DNA of 64,000 bases from Chitinophaga horti (GTDB lineage Bacteria > Bacteroidota > Bacteroidia > Chitinophagales > Chitinophagaceae): NCBI RefSeq assembly GCF_022867795.2, contig NZ_CP107006.1, positions 372,001 through 436,000 on the forward strand, given 5' to 3'. This document shows, piece after piece, positions 53,079 through 62,306 of this stretch (positions are counted from its first letter, which is position 1; each line of letters starts with the position of its first letter). The notes under the pieces are model-generated. The model saw only the letters and a program-made list of their open reading frames with translations. It was not told where the DNA came from and made no database searches. The position numbers and the translations under genes are program-made.

Positions 53079-55346
53079 ATGCCCGATCTTTTCATATATC
53101 TCCTCAAGGCAAACGTGGCGCTCAGCCTGTTTTACCTGGCTTACCGGCTGGGGCTCAGAAGGCTTACTTTCTACACGCTGAACCGTTTTTTCCTGCTGAC
53201 AGGCATCGTGTTTTCTTCGGTGTTTCCGTTAGTGGACGTGAACGATTTTTTCCACCGGAACGAAGAGGCGCTGGGTACCGTGGTATACTACGTGCCGGAT
53301 TTTAACGCCTTGCGGCCAGTCGTTGCCGAGGAAACGTTTACCGTGTGGACGGCCCTTTCATGGTTGTTTTGGGCAGGTGTAGCGGTGATGTCGGTACGAC
53401 TGCTCATTCAAATGGCGTCGTTGCTGCGGTTCCACCTCATGTCGGACGAGGCGCGGCTGAAGAACCGGAAAATAAGGGTGGTAAATAAAGAGATCGCACC
53501 GTTCTCCTTTTTCAAACACATCTACCTGAACCCTGCCATGCATGCGCAGGAGGAGCTGGACGCCGTGATACGCCACGAACAGGTACACGTAGAAGAATGG
53601 CATTCGGCGGATGTGATGCTGGGAGAAGTAAACAATGTTTTCTACTGGTTTAACCCGGGTGCATGGTTAATGAAAACCGCCATCCGCGAAAACCTCGAAT
53701 TTATTACGGACCGCAAGATACTGCGTGCCGGGGTAGACGCTAAAGTTTACCAATACAGTCTTTTAAAAGTAAGTGGAGCTCCATACGCGACGGCCATCGC
53801 AAACAACTTCAATTTTTCACATCTCAAAAACCGAATTATGATGATGAATAAAGAACGATCATCGCGGTACCAGGTAGTCAGGTATGTGATCCTGGGTTGT
53901 ATGGTAAGCATGCTCGTGCTCACACTTAACTTTAGCCGCGCCGGTGTAAGACTGTCGCCATTAGGCCAGGGAACTATCCCCCAGCTGTTCGTGGATCACA
54001 AGGATACGGTGCCTGTAACAGTCAATGAGGTCGTATTTACGGGCGTTGACAAGCTGGATAGTTCCATGCCCTCGAAAGCCGGCATTAATGAACCGGTTAC
54101 GTTTTCTGCCACGAGTGCACAAAAAGGCCAGCCGCTAAACATTCGATTCGACAGTGCGCGCACCAAGTCCGGCGAATGGATCAGGTATAGAAACGATCAA
54201 TGGTATTTTGATTCCATGCGCAAAAATGGAGCCTCTATAGGCGTCGATCCGTATCCCAGCACAAAAGATTTCATTCTCGTAGGTAGGGGCAATAACGGCA
54301 AGCCTGTCATCATTAGCCGTAATGAAGATGATTACGAGTTTTACCTGAACGGTAAGCGCTCTGACGAACAAACCTTGTATAAGCTGGACCGCAGCCGTAT
54401 TACCAGCGTTATCGTTAAGCAGAGGGGCCAGGCTAGTGCCATAGAAGCGACCACGACAGAGCTGGATGGTGAAGGCGCTACGTCGGGTACGGCTCCAAAA
54501 AAATTATTGTCGAATATGTCAGTACATGCCGATGCGATCTTCATTAACCAGGAGCCGCCCCGTCAGCAACCGCCTGTAAATATTGGTGGCAACAACCTCA
54601 AGGGTGTACTGATTATCCTGGATGGTAAGCCTGATTCTACTGCACTCAATACGACCAAACCCGAAGACATAGAATCTATCACCGTGCTCAAAACGGGCGC
54701 GGAAGCGATCTACGGCAGCAAAGCCGCTAACGGCGCGATCATTATCACTACAAAGAAAAACAAATCGAAGACGACTAACCAGGAGGCAATAACGATTAGT
54801 GCAGACACCGTGCGCGAACACAATTACCGACTGGAAGAAGTGCTGGTGACCGGTAAGCCTGCTACTGTTACGTTCAGGCACGATAAGAGCAGGGAGGTAG
54901 TTGTCGAAGGCAGACCCACGAGGGCAGTTGCCGGAACGGCACAGCCACGTAGTGAAAAAGAACTGGAAGAAGTGGCGGTAACCGGCAGGTATGTTGGCTC
55001 CGTAAATTATGAGAAAGTACGCGAGCCAGAAGCTGTCATTGTAACGAGCAAGTCAGACAAACTCGCTGCAAAACCAGCCGCTACTACGGAACGTAAAATA
55101 AAACTGCGCGTTTATCCCAACCCCTCCGACGGTGACTTTAAGGCCACTTTCCCGATAGGTAAAGATGGTAAATACGAACTGAAAGTGTATAACAGCAATG
55201 GCGGCGAGATTCTGAGCAGTGCGGGTACCGGAAAAGCAGGTGCTACGCAATCAGCACCAATAACATTTACCGGTGCGCCAGGTACTTATTACCTGCAGGT
55301 AAAAACCGGCGGGGTTATACAAACACACAAACTCATCAAGAAATAA
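53079..55346 (+). CDS. M56 (BlaR1-like) metallopeptidase with plug-like and T9SS tail domains
   Basis: A 755-residue protein. The N-terminal 290 residues form the M56 domain with about four membrane segments; the zinc motif H-E-Q-V-H is at residue 166 and a distal E in N-L-E-F-I-T-D-R-K. The penicillin-binding sensor of BlaR1 is absent. Instead there is a long extracytoplasmic part with a TonB-plug-like stretch near residues 500-560 (I-T-V-L-K-T-G-A-E-A-I-Y-G-S-K-A-A-N-G-A-I-I-I-T) and a C-terminal type A T9SS-like domain (R-V-Y-P-N-P-S-D-G-D-F) from about 673. ATG 53079 is preferred over GTG 53070. It likely cleaves BlaI. Confidence 0.88.
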   Translation: MPDLFIYLLKANVALSLFYLAYRLGLRRLTFYTLNRFFLLTGIVFSSVFPLVDVNDFFHRNEEALGTVVYYVPDFNALRPVVAEETFTVWTALSWLFWAGVAVMSVRLLIQMASLLRFHLMSDEARLKNRKIRVVNKEIAPFSFFKHIYLNPAMHAQEELDAVIRHEQVHVEEWHSADVMLGEVNNVFYWFNPGAWLMKTAIRENLEFITDRKILRAGVDAKVYQYSLLKVSGAPYATAIANNFNFSHLKNRIMMMNKERSSRYQVVRYVILGCMVSMLVLTLNFSRAGVRLSPLGQGTIPQLFVDHKDTVPVTVNEVVFTGVDKLDSSMPSKAGINEPVTFSATSAQKGQPLNIRFDSARTKSGEWIRYRNDQWYFDSMRKNGASIGVDPYPSTKDFILVGRGNNGKPVIISRNEDDYEFYLNGKRSDEQTLYKLDRSRITSVIVKQRGQASAIEATTTELDGEGATSGTAPKKLLSNMSVHADAIFINQEPPRQQPPVNIGGNNLKGVLIILDGKPDSTALNTTKPEDIESITVLKTGAEAIYGSKAANGAIIITTKKNKSKTTNQEAITISADTVREHNYRLEEVLVTGKPATVTFRHDKSREVVVEGRPTRAVAGTAQPRSEKELEEVAVTGRYVGSVNYEKVREPEAVIVTSKSDKLAAKPAATTERKIKLRVYPNPSDGDFKATFPIGKDGKYELKVYNSNGGEILSSAGTGKAGATQSAPITFTGAPGTYYLQVKTGGVIQTHKLIKK

Positions 55347-55368
55347 TTTATACTCACGCAGATATAAA

Positions 55369-55408
55369 AAGGGAAGGAAGCATCCGCTTTCCTCCCTTAT
55401 TTTTTTAT
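55369..55408. terminator. Bidirectional terminator between convergent genes
   Basis: AAGGGAAGGAAGC (55369-55381) pairs with GCTTTCCTCCCTT (55386-55398), followed by ATTTTTTT on the plus strand and preceded by AAAAA. It overlaps the stop codon of the minus-strand gene. Confidence 0.8.
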
Positions 55409-56446
55409 GTCCATCACACAACGGAAGCCCAGGTTTTCCAAGCCTGATTCGGGTGAGGTTTTCATCCTGGCGGATACGCGATAGCCTTTGCAGTATTCAT
55501 CGCTGCACATAAAGGAACCACCGCGGATGACGTGTTTAACCGAGCGGGGATCTTCGGCATCGTAGCCTTGGGCAGGGCCTTTAGGATTATGGCTGATGCT
55601 ATCGGCTACGGATTTATAATAGTCGCTGTGGAACCAGTCGGCGCAAAGCTCCCAAACGTTACCACTCATATCGTATAAACCGTAAGCGTTGGCTGCATAT
55701 GTTTTAACAGGCGCGAGACTGGTGTGGCCGTCTGTTTGTGTGTTTTCGTAAGGAAACCGGCCATTCCAGGTGTTGGCTTTGGTTTTGCCTTCTGTAAGTA
55801 ATTCACTGCCCCAGGGATAGGGCTGGTTCGCCAGTCCGCCGCGGGCAGCATATTCCCACTCCGCTTCGGTAGGCAGGCGTTTGCCGGCCCATTTCGCGTA
55901 GGCCAGTGCGTCTTCGTAGGCGATGTGCGTAACGGGGTAATGGTCTTTACCCGTGATATTGCTTTGCGGACCTTGCGGATGCCGCCAGTCTGCCCCTTGA
56001 ATAAATGACCACCATAGCGACACATCGTTCAAAGGAACAGCGTGATTTGGCGGTGTAAACACCAGCGAACCGGGTAACAGTACGCTGCTGTCGGGCTCCG
56101 GACTGCCGGGCGGCATTTCGCGCATGATCTCATCCATAGAGACAGGCTTTTCTGCAACCGTTACATAGCCGGTGCTTTCCACGAATAGCGCGAACTCGGC
56201 GTTAGTCACCTCATGTTCGTCCATCCAGAAGGAGTCGAGCTGTACGGCGTGTTTCGGGTACTCGTCCGGCTGGCCGTCGTTATCGTCGGCGCCCATGCTG
56301 AACTGTCCGCCGGGGATGAGTACCATATGATTGAGGCTGTCGGCCGGACTTGCCTGCCGTGCAATATTTGCGGAGGGCTTTTGTGCGCAGGATGCGAGGC
56401 AGGCGATGGCGCCCACTGCCAGAATACGATGAATATGTTTGGTCAT
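55397..56446 (-). CDS. Formylglycine-generating-enzyme-like lipoprotein
   Basis: A 349-residue lipoprotein (lipobox C-L-A-S-C) with one FGE-sulfatase domain from about residue 40: M-V-L-I-P-G-G-Q-F-S-M-G, L-P-T-E-A-E-W-E-Y-A-A-R-G-G, Y-D-M-S-G-N-V-W-E-L and R-G-G-S-F-M-C-S-D-E-Y-C near the end. Both active-site cysteines of the C-x4-C pair used by true formylglycine-generating enzymes are kept, while many bacterial relatives lack them. No sulfatase gene is in the window. ATG 56446 gives a normal lipoprotein start; the frame extends upstream to 56764 without signal features. Confidence 0.85.
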   Translation of the reverse strand: MTKHIHRILAVGAIACLASCAQKPSANIARQASPADSLNHMVLIPGGQFSMGADDNDGQPDEYPKHAVQLDSFWMDEHEVTNAEFALFVESTGYVTVAEKPVSMDEIMREMPPGSPEPDSSVLLPGSLVFTPPNHAVPLNDVSLWWSFIQGADWRHPQGPQSNITGKDHYPVTHIAYEDALAYAKWAGKRLPTEAEWEYAARGGLANQPYPWGSELLTEGKTKANTWNGRFPYENTQTDGHTSLAPVKTYAANAYGLYDMSGNVWELCADWFHSDYYKSVADSISHNPKGPAQGYDAEDPRSVKHVIRGGSFMCSDEYCKGYRVSARMKTSPESGLENLGFRCVMDIKK

Positions 56447-56600
56447 TGTATCAAATGTAATAAAACAAGGGGAAGATGAAAAGCGTGTTGCTGCACAAGT
56501 GAGTGACACAACGGCGGCTCGGTCAGGGGAGCAAAAGCTGGTGCCATTAACAATATTATAATACGACGTTACCGCTTTAAGTATTAATTTGGAGGATAAT

Positions 56601-57986
56601 ATGACGTTGCCTGCATCATTTTCGCGTAGCGATTTCGGGGAAGATTTTTTGTGGGGAGTGGTGATTTCCGCTTTCCAGAACGAGGGCGCCTGTGATGCGG
56701 ACGGCAAAGGGGCGTCTATCTGGGACACCTTCAGCGCGCGTCGCGGCAAGATCAAAGATGGCACACATGCACGCGAGGCCTGTCATTTCTACGTAAACTA
56801 CCGCGACGATATCCGTCTCGCCAAACAACTAGGCTTTACTGTATTTCGCTTCTCCATTTCCTGGCCGCGCATATTGCCGCTGGGCAAGGGGGCTGTAAAC
56901 CAGCAAGGCATTGATTTTTACCATAAAGTTATAGACGCCTGTCTCGAATACGGCCTCGAACCGTACGTTACCCTTTATCACTGGGATCTGCCACAGGCGC
57001 TGGAACAGAAAGGCGGCTGGTGCCACCGGGGTATCGTATTTGCTTTCGAAAACTATGTGCGCATTTGCGCGCAGGCTTTTGGTGATAAAGTGAAAAACTG
57101 GATCATCCTGAACGAACCGTTCGGCTTCACCTCCCTGGGTTATATGTTAGGCGTACACGCGCCCGGAAAGTTCGGCTTGTCGTACTTTTTGCCCGCCGTA
57201 CACCACGTAGCGCTCGCTCAGGCAGAAGGCGGCCGTGTGGTGCGCGAAGAGGTGCGTAACGCTAACGTGGGTACGACTTTTTCCTGCTCACACATCATCC
57301 CTTACACACAAAGTGAAGCCGACATCAAAGCTGCCCGCCGCGCAGATGCACTTTTTAACCGGTTATTCATAGAACCCTCGCTGGGCATGCGTTACCCGGC
57401 GGATGACTTTCCTTTGTTACACCGGATAGAACGCCGGTACGCCATGTGGCGCGATTGGGAAAAATTGCCGTTCGACTTCGATTTTATTGGTATACAGAAC
57501 TACTTTCCATTAGTGGTGAAGCATAATGCGTTTATGCCTTATGTGAAAGTGAGCGAGGTGAAACCGCGCTACCGTAATGTACCGGTGACTGCGTTAGGCT
57601 GGGAAATCAGCGGTGTGGGCATGTATAACATCCTGAAAAAGTTTGCAGCCTATCCTGGTGTGAAAAACATCATCGTGTCAGAAAGCGGCGCGGCCTTTAA
57701 CGATACGCTGGAAGCCGGTGCGGTGAACGACGCGCAACGCATCCGCTATTTTAAAGAATACATCGCCGGCGCACTGCAGGCCAAACGTGAAGGTGTTCCA
57801 CTGTCTGGCTATTTCGCCTGGACGCTCACCGATAATTTTGAATGGGCCGAAGGTTATCGCGCACGATTCGGACTGGTGCATGTGGATCATGCTACGCAAC
57901 AACGAACGGTGAAGGCTTCTGGTAAATGGTTTTCGGACTTCCTGCACTTTCGGCACGCTTTAAAGAACGAGGAAGTGGCGTCTTAA
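56601..57986 (+). CDS. GH1 family beta-glucosidase
   Basis: A 461-residue retaining glycosidase of family 1. N-terminal F-L-W-G-V-V-I-S-A-F-Q-N-E-G, Y-H-W-D-L-P-Q-A-L, the acid/base in I-L-N-E-P-F-G (about residue 171) and the nucleophile in I-V-S-E-S-G-A-A-F (about residue 360; the family norm is T-E-N-G) are all seen. The strong ribosome binding site GGAGG at 56591-56595 fixes ATG 56601 over the TTG at 56589. No signal peptide, so it acts in the cytoplasm on imported beta-glucosides or related sugars. Confidence 0.93.
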   Translation: MTLPASFSRSDFGEDFLWGVVISAFQNEGACDADGKGASIWDTFSARRGKIKDGTHAREACHFYVNYRDDIRLAKQLGFTVFRFSISWPRILPLGKGAVNQQGIDFYHKVIDACLEYGLEPYVTLYHWDLPQALEQKGGWCHRGIVFAFENYVRICAQAFGDKVKNWIILNEPFGFTSLGYMLGVHAPGKFGLSYFLPAVHHVALAQAEGGRVVREEVRNANVGTTFSCSHIIPYTQSEADIKAARRADALFNRLFIEPSLGMRYPADDFPLLHRIERRYAMWRDWEKLPFDFDFIGIQNYFPLVVKHNAFMPYVKVSEVKPRYRNVPVTALGWEISGVGMYNILKKFAAYPGVKNIIVSESGAAFNDTLEAGAVNDAQRIRYFKEYIAGALQAKREGVPLSGYFAWTLTDNFEWAEGYRARFGLVHVDHATQQRTVKASGKWFSDFLHFRHALKNEEVAS

Positions 57987-58022
57987 GATAAACGCACCTC
58001 CGCGTCTCCTATGTACACCGTC

Positions 58023-59258
58023 TTAATATTCTACCCGCTTAAAAAACCACAAATCACGCATCGACAGGCTGAACACAATATTCGCAAAGTTCTCCTGGAT
58101 AAGCCCCTTGTTTTGCGTGCCACGCTGCCCCACTTCTAATCCCACGTAATAACGGAGCGTATTGCCTGCCGGCAGCGATACACCGGCTGTAATGCCGAAA
58201 TCGCGGATGTCCTGCCCCTTTACTTTAATATAGGAAGTTTGATAGTTCGCCCCCAGCTGGATGGACACGCCTTCTACACGGTTGCTGAGGTAATACTTGT
58301 AAAAGCTGTATTCCAGGCCGCCCGCCACGCGATGCGACTTCGTATACACATAGTCGTCAAGGTTCGTGTTTTTACCCGTCCAGTCGCTCATGCGATAGTC
58401 GGCCAATGCGGTGAAGCGGCCGTTGGTGAGCGACAGGCCTGCCCCATATTGTGCGGGAATGATATAGTGTTTCGTATTCACATCGTCTTCAAAAAATGTA
58501 TTGTCGCTATTGTCTTTGATGGTGAACGTCTGATCGGATTTCAGCTTTGTTTGCAGCCGGTAAGTAAGGCCTGCACCCAGTTGCATATTACCCACGCGGC
58601 CCATGTATTGCAGTCCCGACGTCAGATTGAAATTATGTAATCCACGTACGTTTTCAGTGAACACGTCTGCACGCTGTCCCGTTCCACCGGTACTGTCGGT
58701 GGTGGTAACGTTGCCAAATAGAAAGGCTCCGGACAAGCCCACAGAAAAGTGTTTGCCCAGTTGTACTGCATTGGAAAAGTACGTCCGGGTAAGCCCGCCG
58801 GAACCTTCTATGGCACTTCTAACACCGGTGGGTGTGCCGGTGATATACTTTGTGTTCAATACTTTGTAATCGATGCTGCTAAAGGGCGTTACGCCGAAAC
58901 TCATCCCCCAGATCCTGCCGGCCTTGAAGCCCATTGCTATCTTTTTGAAGTTGATGTCGCCGGCGTTTTGCGTATAGCTAGTTGTGCTGTATTGCACCAT
59001 CTTAGCCGCTCCCGATACTTCGAAGAAGAAGCGCTGGTTAGGCAAAGCGCTGTAGCTGGCGGGGTTTTGTTCGTTCAGGAAGTTGCCCGTCCGCCGCCCG
59101 ATGCCCGCACTGCCTACGCCGAAGTTGCGGCTGTAATCCCGCTCTTCCAGGTCGCCGATGCCATAAGCAGAATAAAGGGAGTTGATGCCTTTTTGCGCAC
59201 TGGCATGTAAACTGGCCAGCAGTAAAAAATATATGGTGAGGTATAGTTTGTTTTGCAT
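58023..59258 (-). CDS. Outer-membrane beta-barrel protein (FadL/PorV-like)
   Basis: A 411-residue protein with a signal peptide (ending A-S-A-Q) and a body of alternating hydrophobic beta strands ending in an aromatic residue, the sign of an outer-membrane barrel. N-S-L-Y-S-A-Y-G-I-G-D and A-G-I-G-R-R-T-G-N-F-L-N-E-Q-N-P-A-S-Y-S resemble the N-terminal hatch of FadL-type proteins. Its gene starts 3 bp after the stop of a DUF4270 lipoprotein gene, so the two form an operon. Function unknown. Confidence 0.75.
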   Translation of the reverse strand: MQNKLYLTIYFLLLASLHASAQKGINSLYSAYGIGDLEERDYSRNFGVGSAGIGRRTGNFLNEQNPASYSALPNQRFFFEVSGAAKMVQYSTTSYTQNAGDINFKKIAMGFKAGRIWGMSFGVTPFSSIDYKVLNTKYITGTPTGVRSAIEGSGGLTRTYFSNAVQLGKHFSVGLSGAFLFGNVTTTDSTGGTGQRADVFTENVRGLHNFNLTSGLQYMGRVGNMQLGAGLTYRLQTKLKSDQTFTIKDNSDNTFFEDDVNTKHYIIPAQYGAGLSLTNGRFTALADYRMSDWTGKNTNLDDYVYTKSHRVAGGLEYSFYKYYLSNRVEGVSIQLGANYQTSYIKVKGQDIRDFGITAGVSLPAGNTLRYYVGLEVGQRGTQNKGLIQENFANIVFSLSMRDLWFFKRVEY

Positions 59259-59261
59259 GTG

Positions 59262-60563
59262 TTATTTATAAAGCAGGTAATAGATCTTAAAGGTCATTTT
59301 GTTTTTGCTGTTCAGCTTATCGCCGATCACGAGCCGCTCCGGTTTGGTGAGATAATCGCCGTAGGTAGGCAGCATCAGCAGTCCGCGCGTAGTGATGTTG
59401 TCGGTCGTTAATTCGCTGGTGCAATAACTGGTGAGGTCGTAAGTGTACGCAGTGTTTTCATTGTACAGGTGATCGATGCTCAGGTCGCCGTACTGATAGC
59501 CACCATTAGTGCTGTTCATCAACGTGTCGTAGGTGTTTTGTTTACTGTCGGCCTTTACGAGGCACACTTTAGCGGGCAGATTATATTGCGTGTAGGTATT
59601 ACGTATGGGCTGTACCGTTAGTGTGGCAGTAATTATCTTACCAAATTTTCCCAGCTCCATTGACTTCTTTATGGACGGGAAGTCAAGACGAGTGGCGATG
59701 CCGGTCAGGCCTTGCATGTAGGCGGCATTATCCAGGTTAGTGGATGAGATGCTATTATTGGTAGTTGTTAAACCAGCGATAGCAGTGCCGGTCCTGTCGG
59801 CCTGTATATTGTTAAACTGGTAACCGCTGTTGGAAAGCGGGAACTCGAAGTAACTGGTGCCACGTTCCAGGCTGTTGATATGATAATGGATGCGCATTAC
59901 TGCAGTTGTTGCATTGTATCCGTAGATGGCGTTGGTTGTACCGGTCCTGATGGCGAAGCCTTTAAAATAATCGAGCCACTGCGACGCACCGGATACTTCG
60001 TTGGCATTGTTGGCAAACAGGTCCCAGATTTCCTGGCCTTTACTGTCTGCCAGGCGAATGCTCACTGTATCCTTCGCGAGCGGGCGGATATACGCGGCTC
60101 TGGAACCAAGGGGCGAGCTTTGAGTAGCGAACGAATGGTGCGTATATAAATAGCTGCTTCCTTCATTCATGTTGATGTTTTGAGCGAGCTGGTATACCTG
60201 TATGTTTTGCGGCACCATCGTATCTCCATAATAATAACCATTACTTCGCAGGATGAGCTCTGTGGAGTCATACACCATATTGTTCTCAATTTTGCGGCTA
60301 TCAGGCAGGCCTACCTCAAAAAAGGAGCCCGCCGTTATTTTGCCGAATATCGGGTCATTGTAAAAGCCGTTGAGAATAACGTTTTGTCCCGAGCTGGGCA
60401 CAGAGTCGAGCAGTACGGTTTTTACATCTACCGAAAACGTATCCAGTAATATATAACCGACACCATTTTCTGTATTTACATCCTCGTAACTGAATCCACT
60501 CTTTTCGCAGGCCGCCAGGTAACAGGCCGAAGCCGCGATGAGTAAGCATGATATTTTGCGCAT
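59262..60563 (-). CDS. DUF4270 lipoprotein
   Basis: A 433-residue lipoprotein with lipobox Y-L-A-A-C. D-V-K-T-V-L-L-D-S-V-P-S-S-G and N-G-F-Y-N-D-P-I-F-G-K-I-T-A-G-S-F-F-E match the start of DUF4270 proteins. The long beta-rich body continues to L-V-I-G-D-K-L-N-S-K-N-K-M-T-F-K-I-Y-Y. These are surface lipoproteins of unknown function, typical of Bacteroidota. ATG 60563 is preferred over an upstream extension to 60584. Divergent from a Kelch-repeat gene. Confidence 0.85.
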   Translation of the reverse strand: MRKISCLLIAASACYLAACEKSGFSYEDVNTENGVGYILLDTFSVDVKTVLLDSVPSSGQNVILNGFYNDPIFGKITAGSFFEVGLPDSRKIENNMVYDSTELILRSNGYYYGDTMVPQNIQVYQLAQNINMNEGSSYLYTHHSFATQSSPLGSRAAYIRPLAKDTVSIRLADSKGQEIWDLFANNANEVSGASQWLDYFKGFAIRTGTTNAIYGYNATTAVMRIHYHINSLERGTSYFEFPLSNSGYQFNNIQADRTGTAIAGLTTTNNSISSTNLDNAAYMQGLTGIATRLDFPSIKKSMELGKFGKIITATLTVQPIRNTYTQYNLPAKVCLVKADSKQNTYDTLMNSTNGGYQYGDLSIDHLYNENTAYTYDLTSYCTSELTTDNITTRGLLMLPTYGDYLTKPERLVIGDKLNSKNKMTFKIYYLLYK

Positions 60564-60829
60564 AATCTGAAAGACAACGCACAAGTTTATAACGCGGCGC
60601 CGCGAAAGAAATGTTTAAATAGTCGGATGACGATTATTTATCGATGAATAACAGAAGTTTACCGTCGTTTGCCGGGTGAGCAAGATTGGCCGTAAATGGG
60701 CTTCGCAGGGCATTTGTCGCGATTGGCAGATGAAATACGGGTATTCGTCTGTTGGAAGAAGCAGATCCGTCTATTTTATATCCACCCTAACACTTCCCCG
60801 GATAATTTTGGCGCTGTTAAAAAAAGTAA

Positions 60830-61861
60830 ATGCTTATGTTCAATGTTAGACATTCCTGGGTTTTGCTGGTAGCAGGCTGTTTTATGGCCTCCTGTAAAAG
60901 CAGCGACGACACCGAAGAGGTGGGCAACTGGATCAGCCGCTCTTCGCTGGAGGGCGTTGCCCGGGGAGAAGCCGTTTCGTTCGTGATAGGAGATAAAGCC
61001 TATATAGGCACTGGTTATGACGGTACCAACAGGTTAAAAGATTTTTGGTATTACAATCAAACAACCAACTCGTGGACGCAGGTTGCAGATTTGCCCGGTG
61101 CCGCCCGCAACAGCGCCGTAGCCTTTGCTGTAGGCACGAAAGGCATTGTTACAACCGGCTACGATGGCATCAACAAACTAAACGACACATGGGTGTACGA
61201 CTCTCAAAACGACACCTGGAGCGCAGGTGCCGGCTTCGCGGGTACAGCGCGTTACGGTGCCACGGCCTTTGCTATCGGTGCAAAAGGTTATATCACCTGC
61301 GGATACGATGGCAATTACCTCAAAGATTTCTATTCCTACGACACCTCCGCTACCGGTGGCGCCTGGACCAAAGAGGAAGCCTTTGGTGGTAACAAACGTT
61401 CCGATGCCGTGGCGTTCGTGATCAATAATAAGGCCTACGTCGTTACCGGTTCCAATCCCAATACCGGCCAAACATTGAGCGTAAACGACATGTTTATGTT
61501 CGATCCCGCCAGCACCGCCGCTAACAAGTGGACGGAAATGAGAAAGATATCCAATGTAAGTGATGAGGACTATGATAACGATTACGACATCGTATCCAGC
61601 AATGGCGTGGCCTTCGTCATGAACAGCAAGGGTTACATAGCCACCGGGACCAAAAGCGGTTTAACTACGAATGTATGGGAGTACGATCCGTTGACCGATA
61701 CCTGGGAATCGAAGCGTGCTTTTGAAGGACTGGCCCGCAGCGGCGCGGTAGGCTTTTCCATTAATAACCGCGGATATGTGGCCCTGGGCAATAGTTCCAG
61801 CTTGCCGTTCGAAGACCTGTGGGAGTTTGATCCCGCTGCAACCTACAATGAAAATGATTAA
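60830..61861 (+). CDS. Kelch-repeat lipoprotein
   Basis: A 343-residue lipoprotein (lipobox F-M-A-S-C) with six or so Kelch repeats, each with G-T-G-Y-D-G-x-x-x-L-K-D-F-W-Y-Y-N or V-W-E-Y-D-P-L-T-D-T-W-x-x-K. The repeats form a beta-propeller for protein or glycan binding at the surface. A TAATTTTG element at 60803-60810 is a possible -7 box. The stop overlaps the next gene by 14 bases. Confidence 0.88.
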   Translation: MLMFNVRHSWVLLVAGCFMASCKSSDDTEEVGNWISRSSLEGVARGEAVSFVIGDKAYIGTGYDGTNRLKDFWYYNQTTNSWTQVADLPGAARNSAVAFAVGTKGIVTTGYDGINKLNDTWVYDSQNDTWSAGAGFAGTARYGATAFAIGAKGYITCGYDGNYLKDFYSYDTSATGGAWTKEEAFGGNKRSDAVAFVINNKAYVVTGSNPNTGQTLSVNDMFMFDPASTAANKWTEMRKISNVSDEDYDNDYDIVSSNGVAFVMNSKGYIATGTKSGLTTNVWEYDPLTDTWESKRAFEGLARSGAVGFSINNRGYVALGNSSSLPFEDLWEFDPAATYNEND

Positions 61862-62156
61862 GTGGTTCGCCGTCGCTGCCTGTGTGTTGGCGCTCATTCT
61901 TATCGCTATTCGTCCCACGGACACCGTGCGGCTGGAGGTAGTACCATTCGCCACTGCCGGCGGTTGGGGGTATAATATTCAGGCAGATGGTAAAACGTAT
62001 ATCCACCAGGATAGGATCCCTGTACTGGCGGGCAACCATGCATTCCGTTCTAAAGAAGATGCCATGAGTGTCGGGCGCCTCATGATGAAGAAACTGGCCG
62101 CCAGGCAGTCGCCGGCTATATCGGAGCAGGAGCTGCGCGCATTAAATATAAGATGA
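61848..62156 (+). CDS. DUF4907 small membrane-anchored protein
   Basis: A 102-residue protein with an N-terminal membrane segment (W-F-A-V-A-A-C-V-L-A-L-I-L-I-A-I) and a conserved body G-G-W-G-Y-N-I-Q-A-D-G-K-T-Y-I-H-Q-D-R-I-P-V-L-A-G typical of DUF4907. ATG 61848 overlaps the Kelch stop by 14 bases (61854 is also possible), so they are coupled. The same family often follows Kelch-repeat genes in Bacteroidota; role unknown. Confidence 0.8.
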   Translation: MKMIKWFAVAACVLALILIAIRPTDTVRLEVVPFATAGGWGYNIQADGKTYIHQDRIPVLAGNHAFRSKEDAMSVGRLMMKKLAARQSPAISEQELRALNIR

Positions 62157-62158
62157 TA

Positions 62159-62202
62159 AAACACTGTTGCAGGCGTGTACTAACATGCGTGTAACAGTGT
62201 TT
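62159..62202 (+). terminator. Hairpin after the Kelch/DUF4907 operon
   Basis: AAACACTGTT (62159-62168) pairs with AACAGTGTTT (62193-62202) around a 24-base loop. It lies just after the DUF4907 stop. The T-tract is short. Confidence 0.5.
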
Positions 62203-62306
62203 AACGTTTACTCAACTCCTGTAAATTTTAACTTTTAGTTGCACAATAGCAACTGTGTTTTAACAAGAGCTTAACCCTCTTTGGACTAAGTTTACCGCGT
62301 ATTTCA

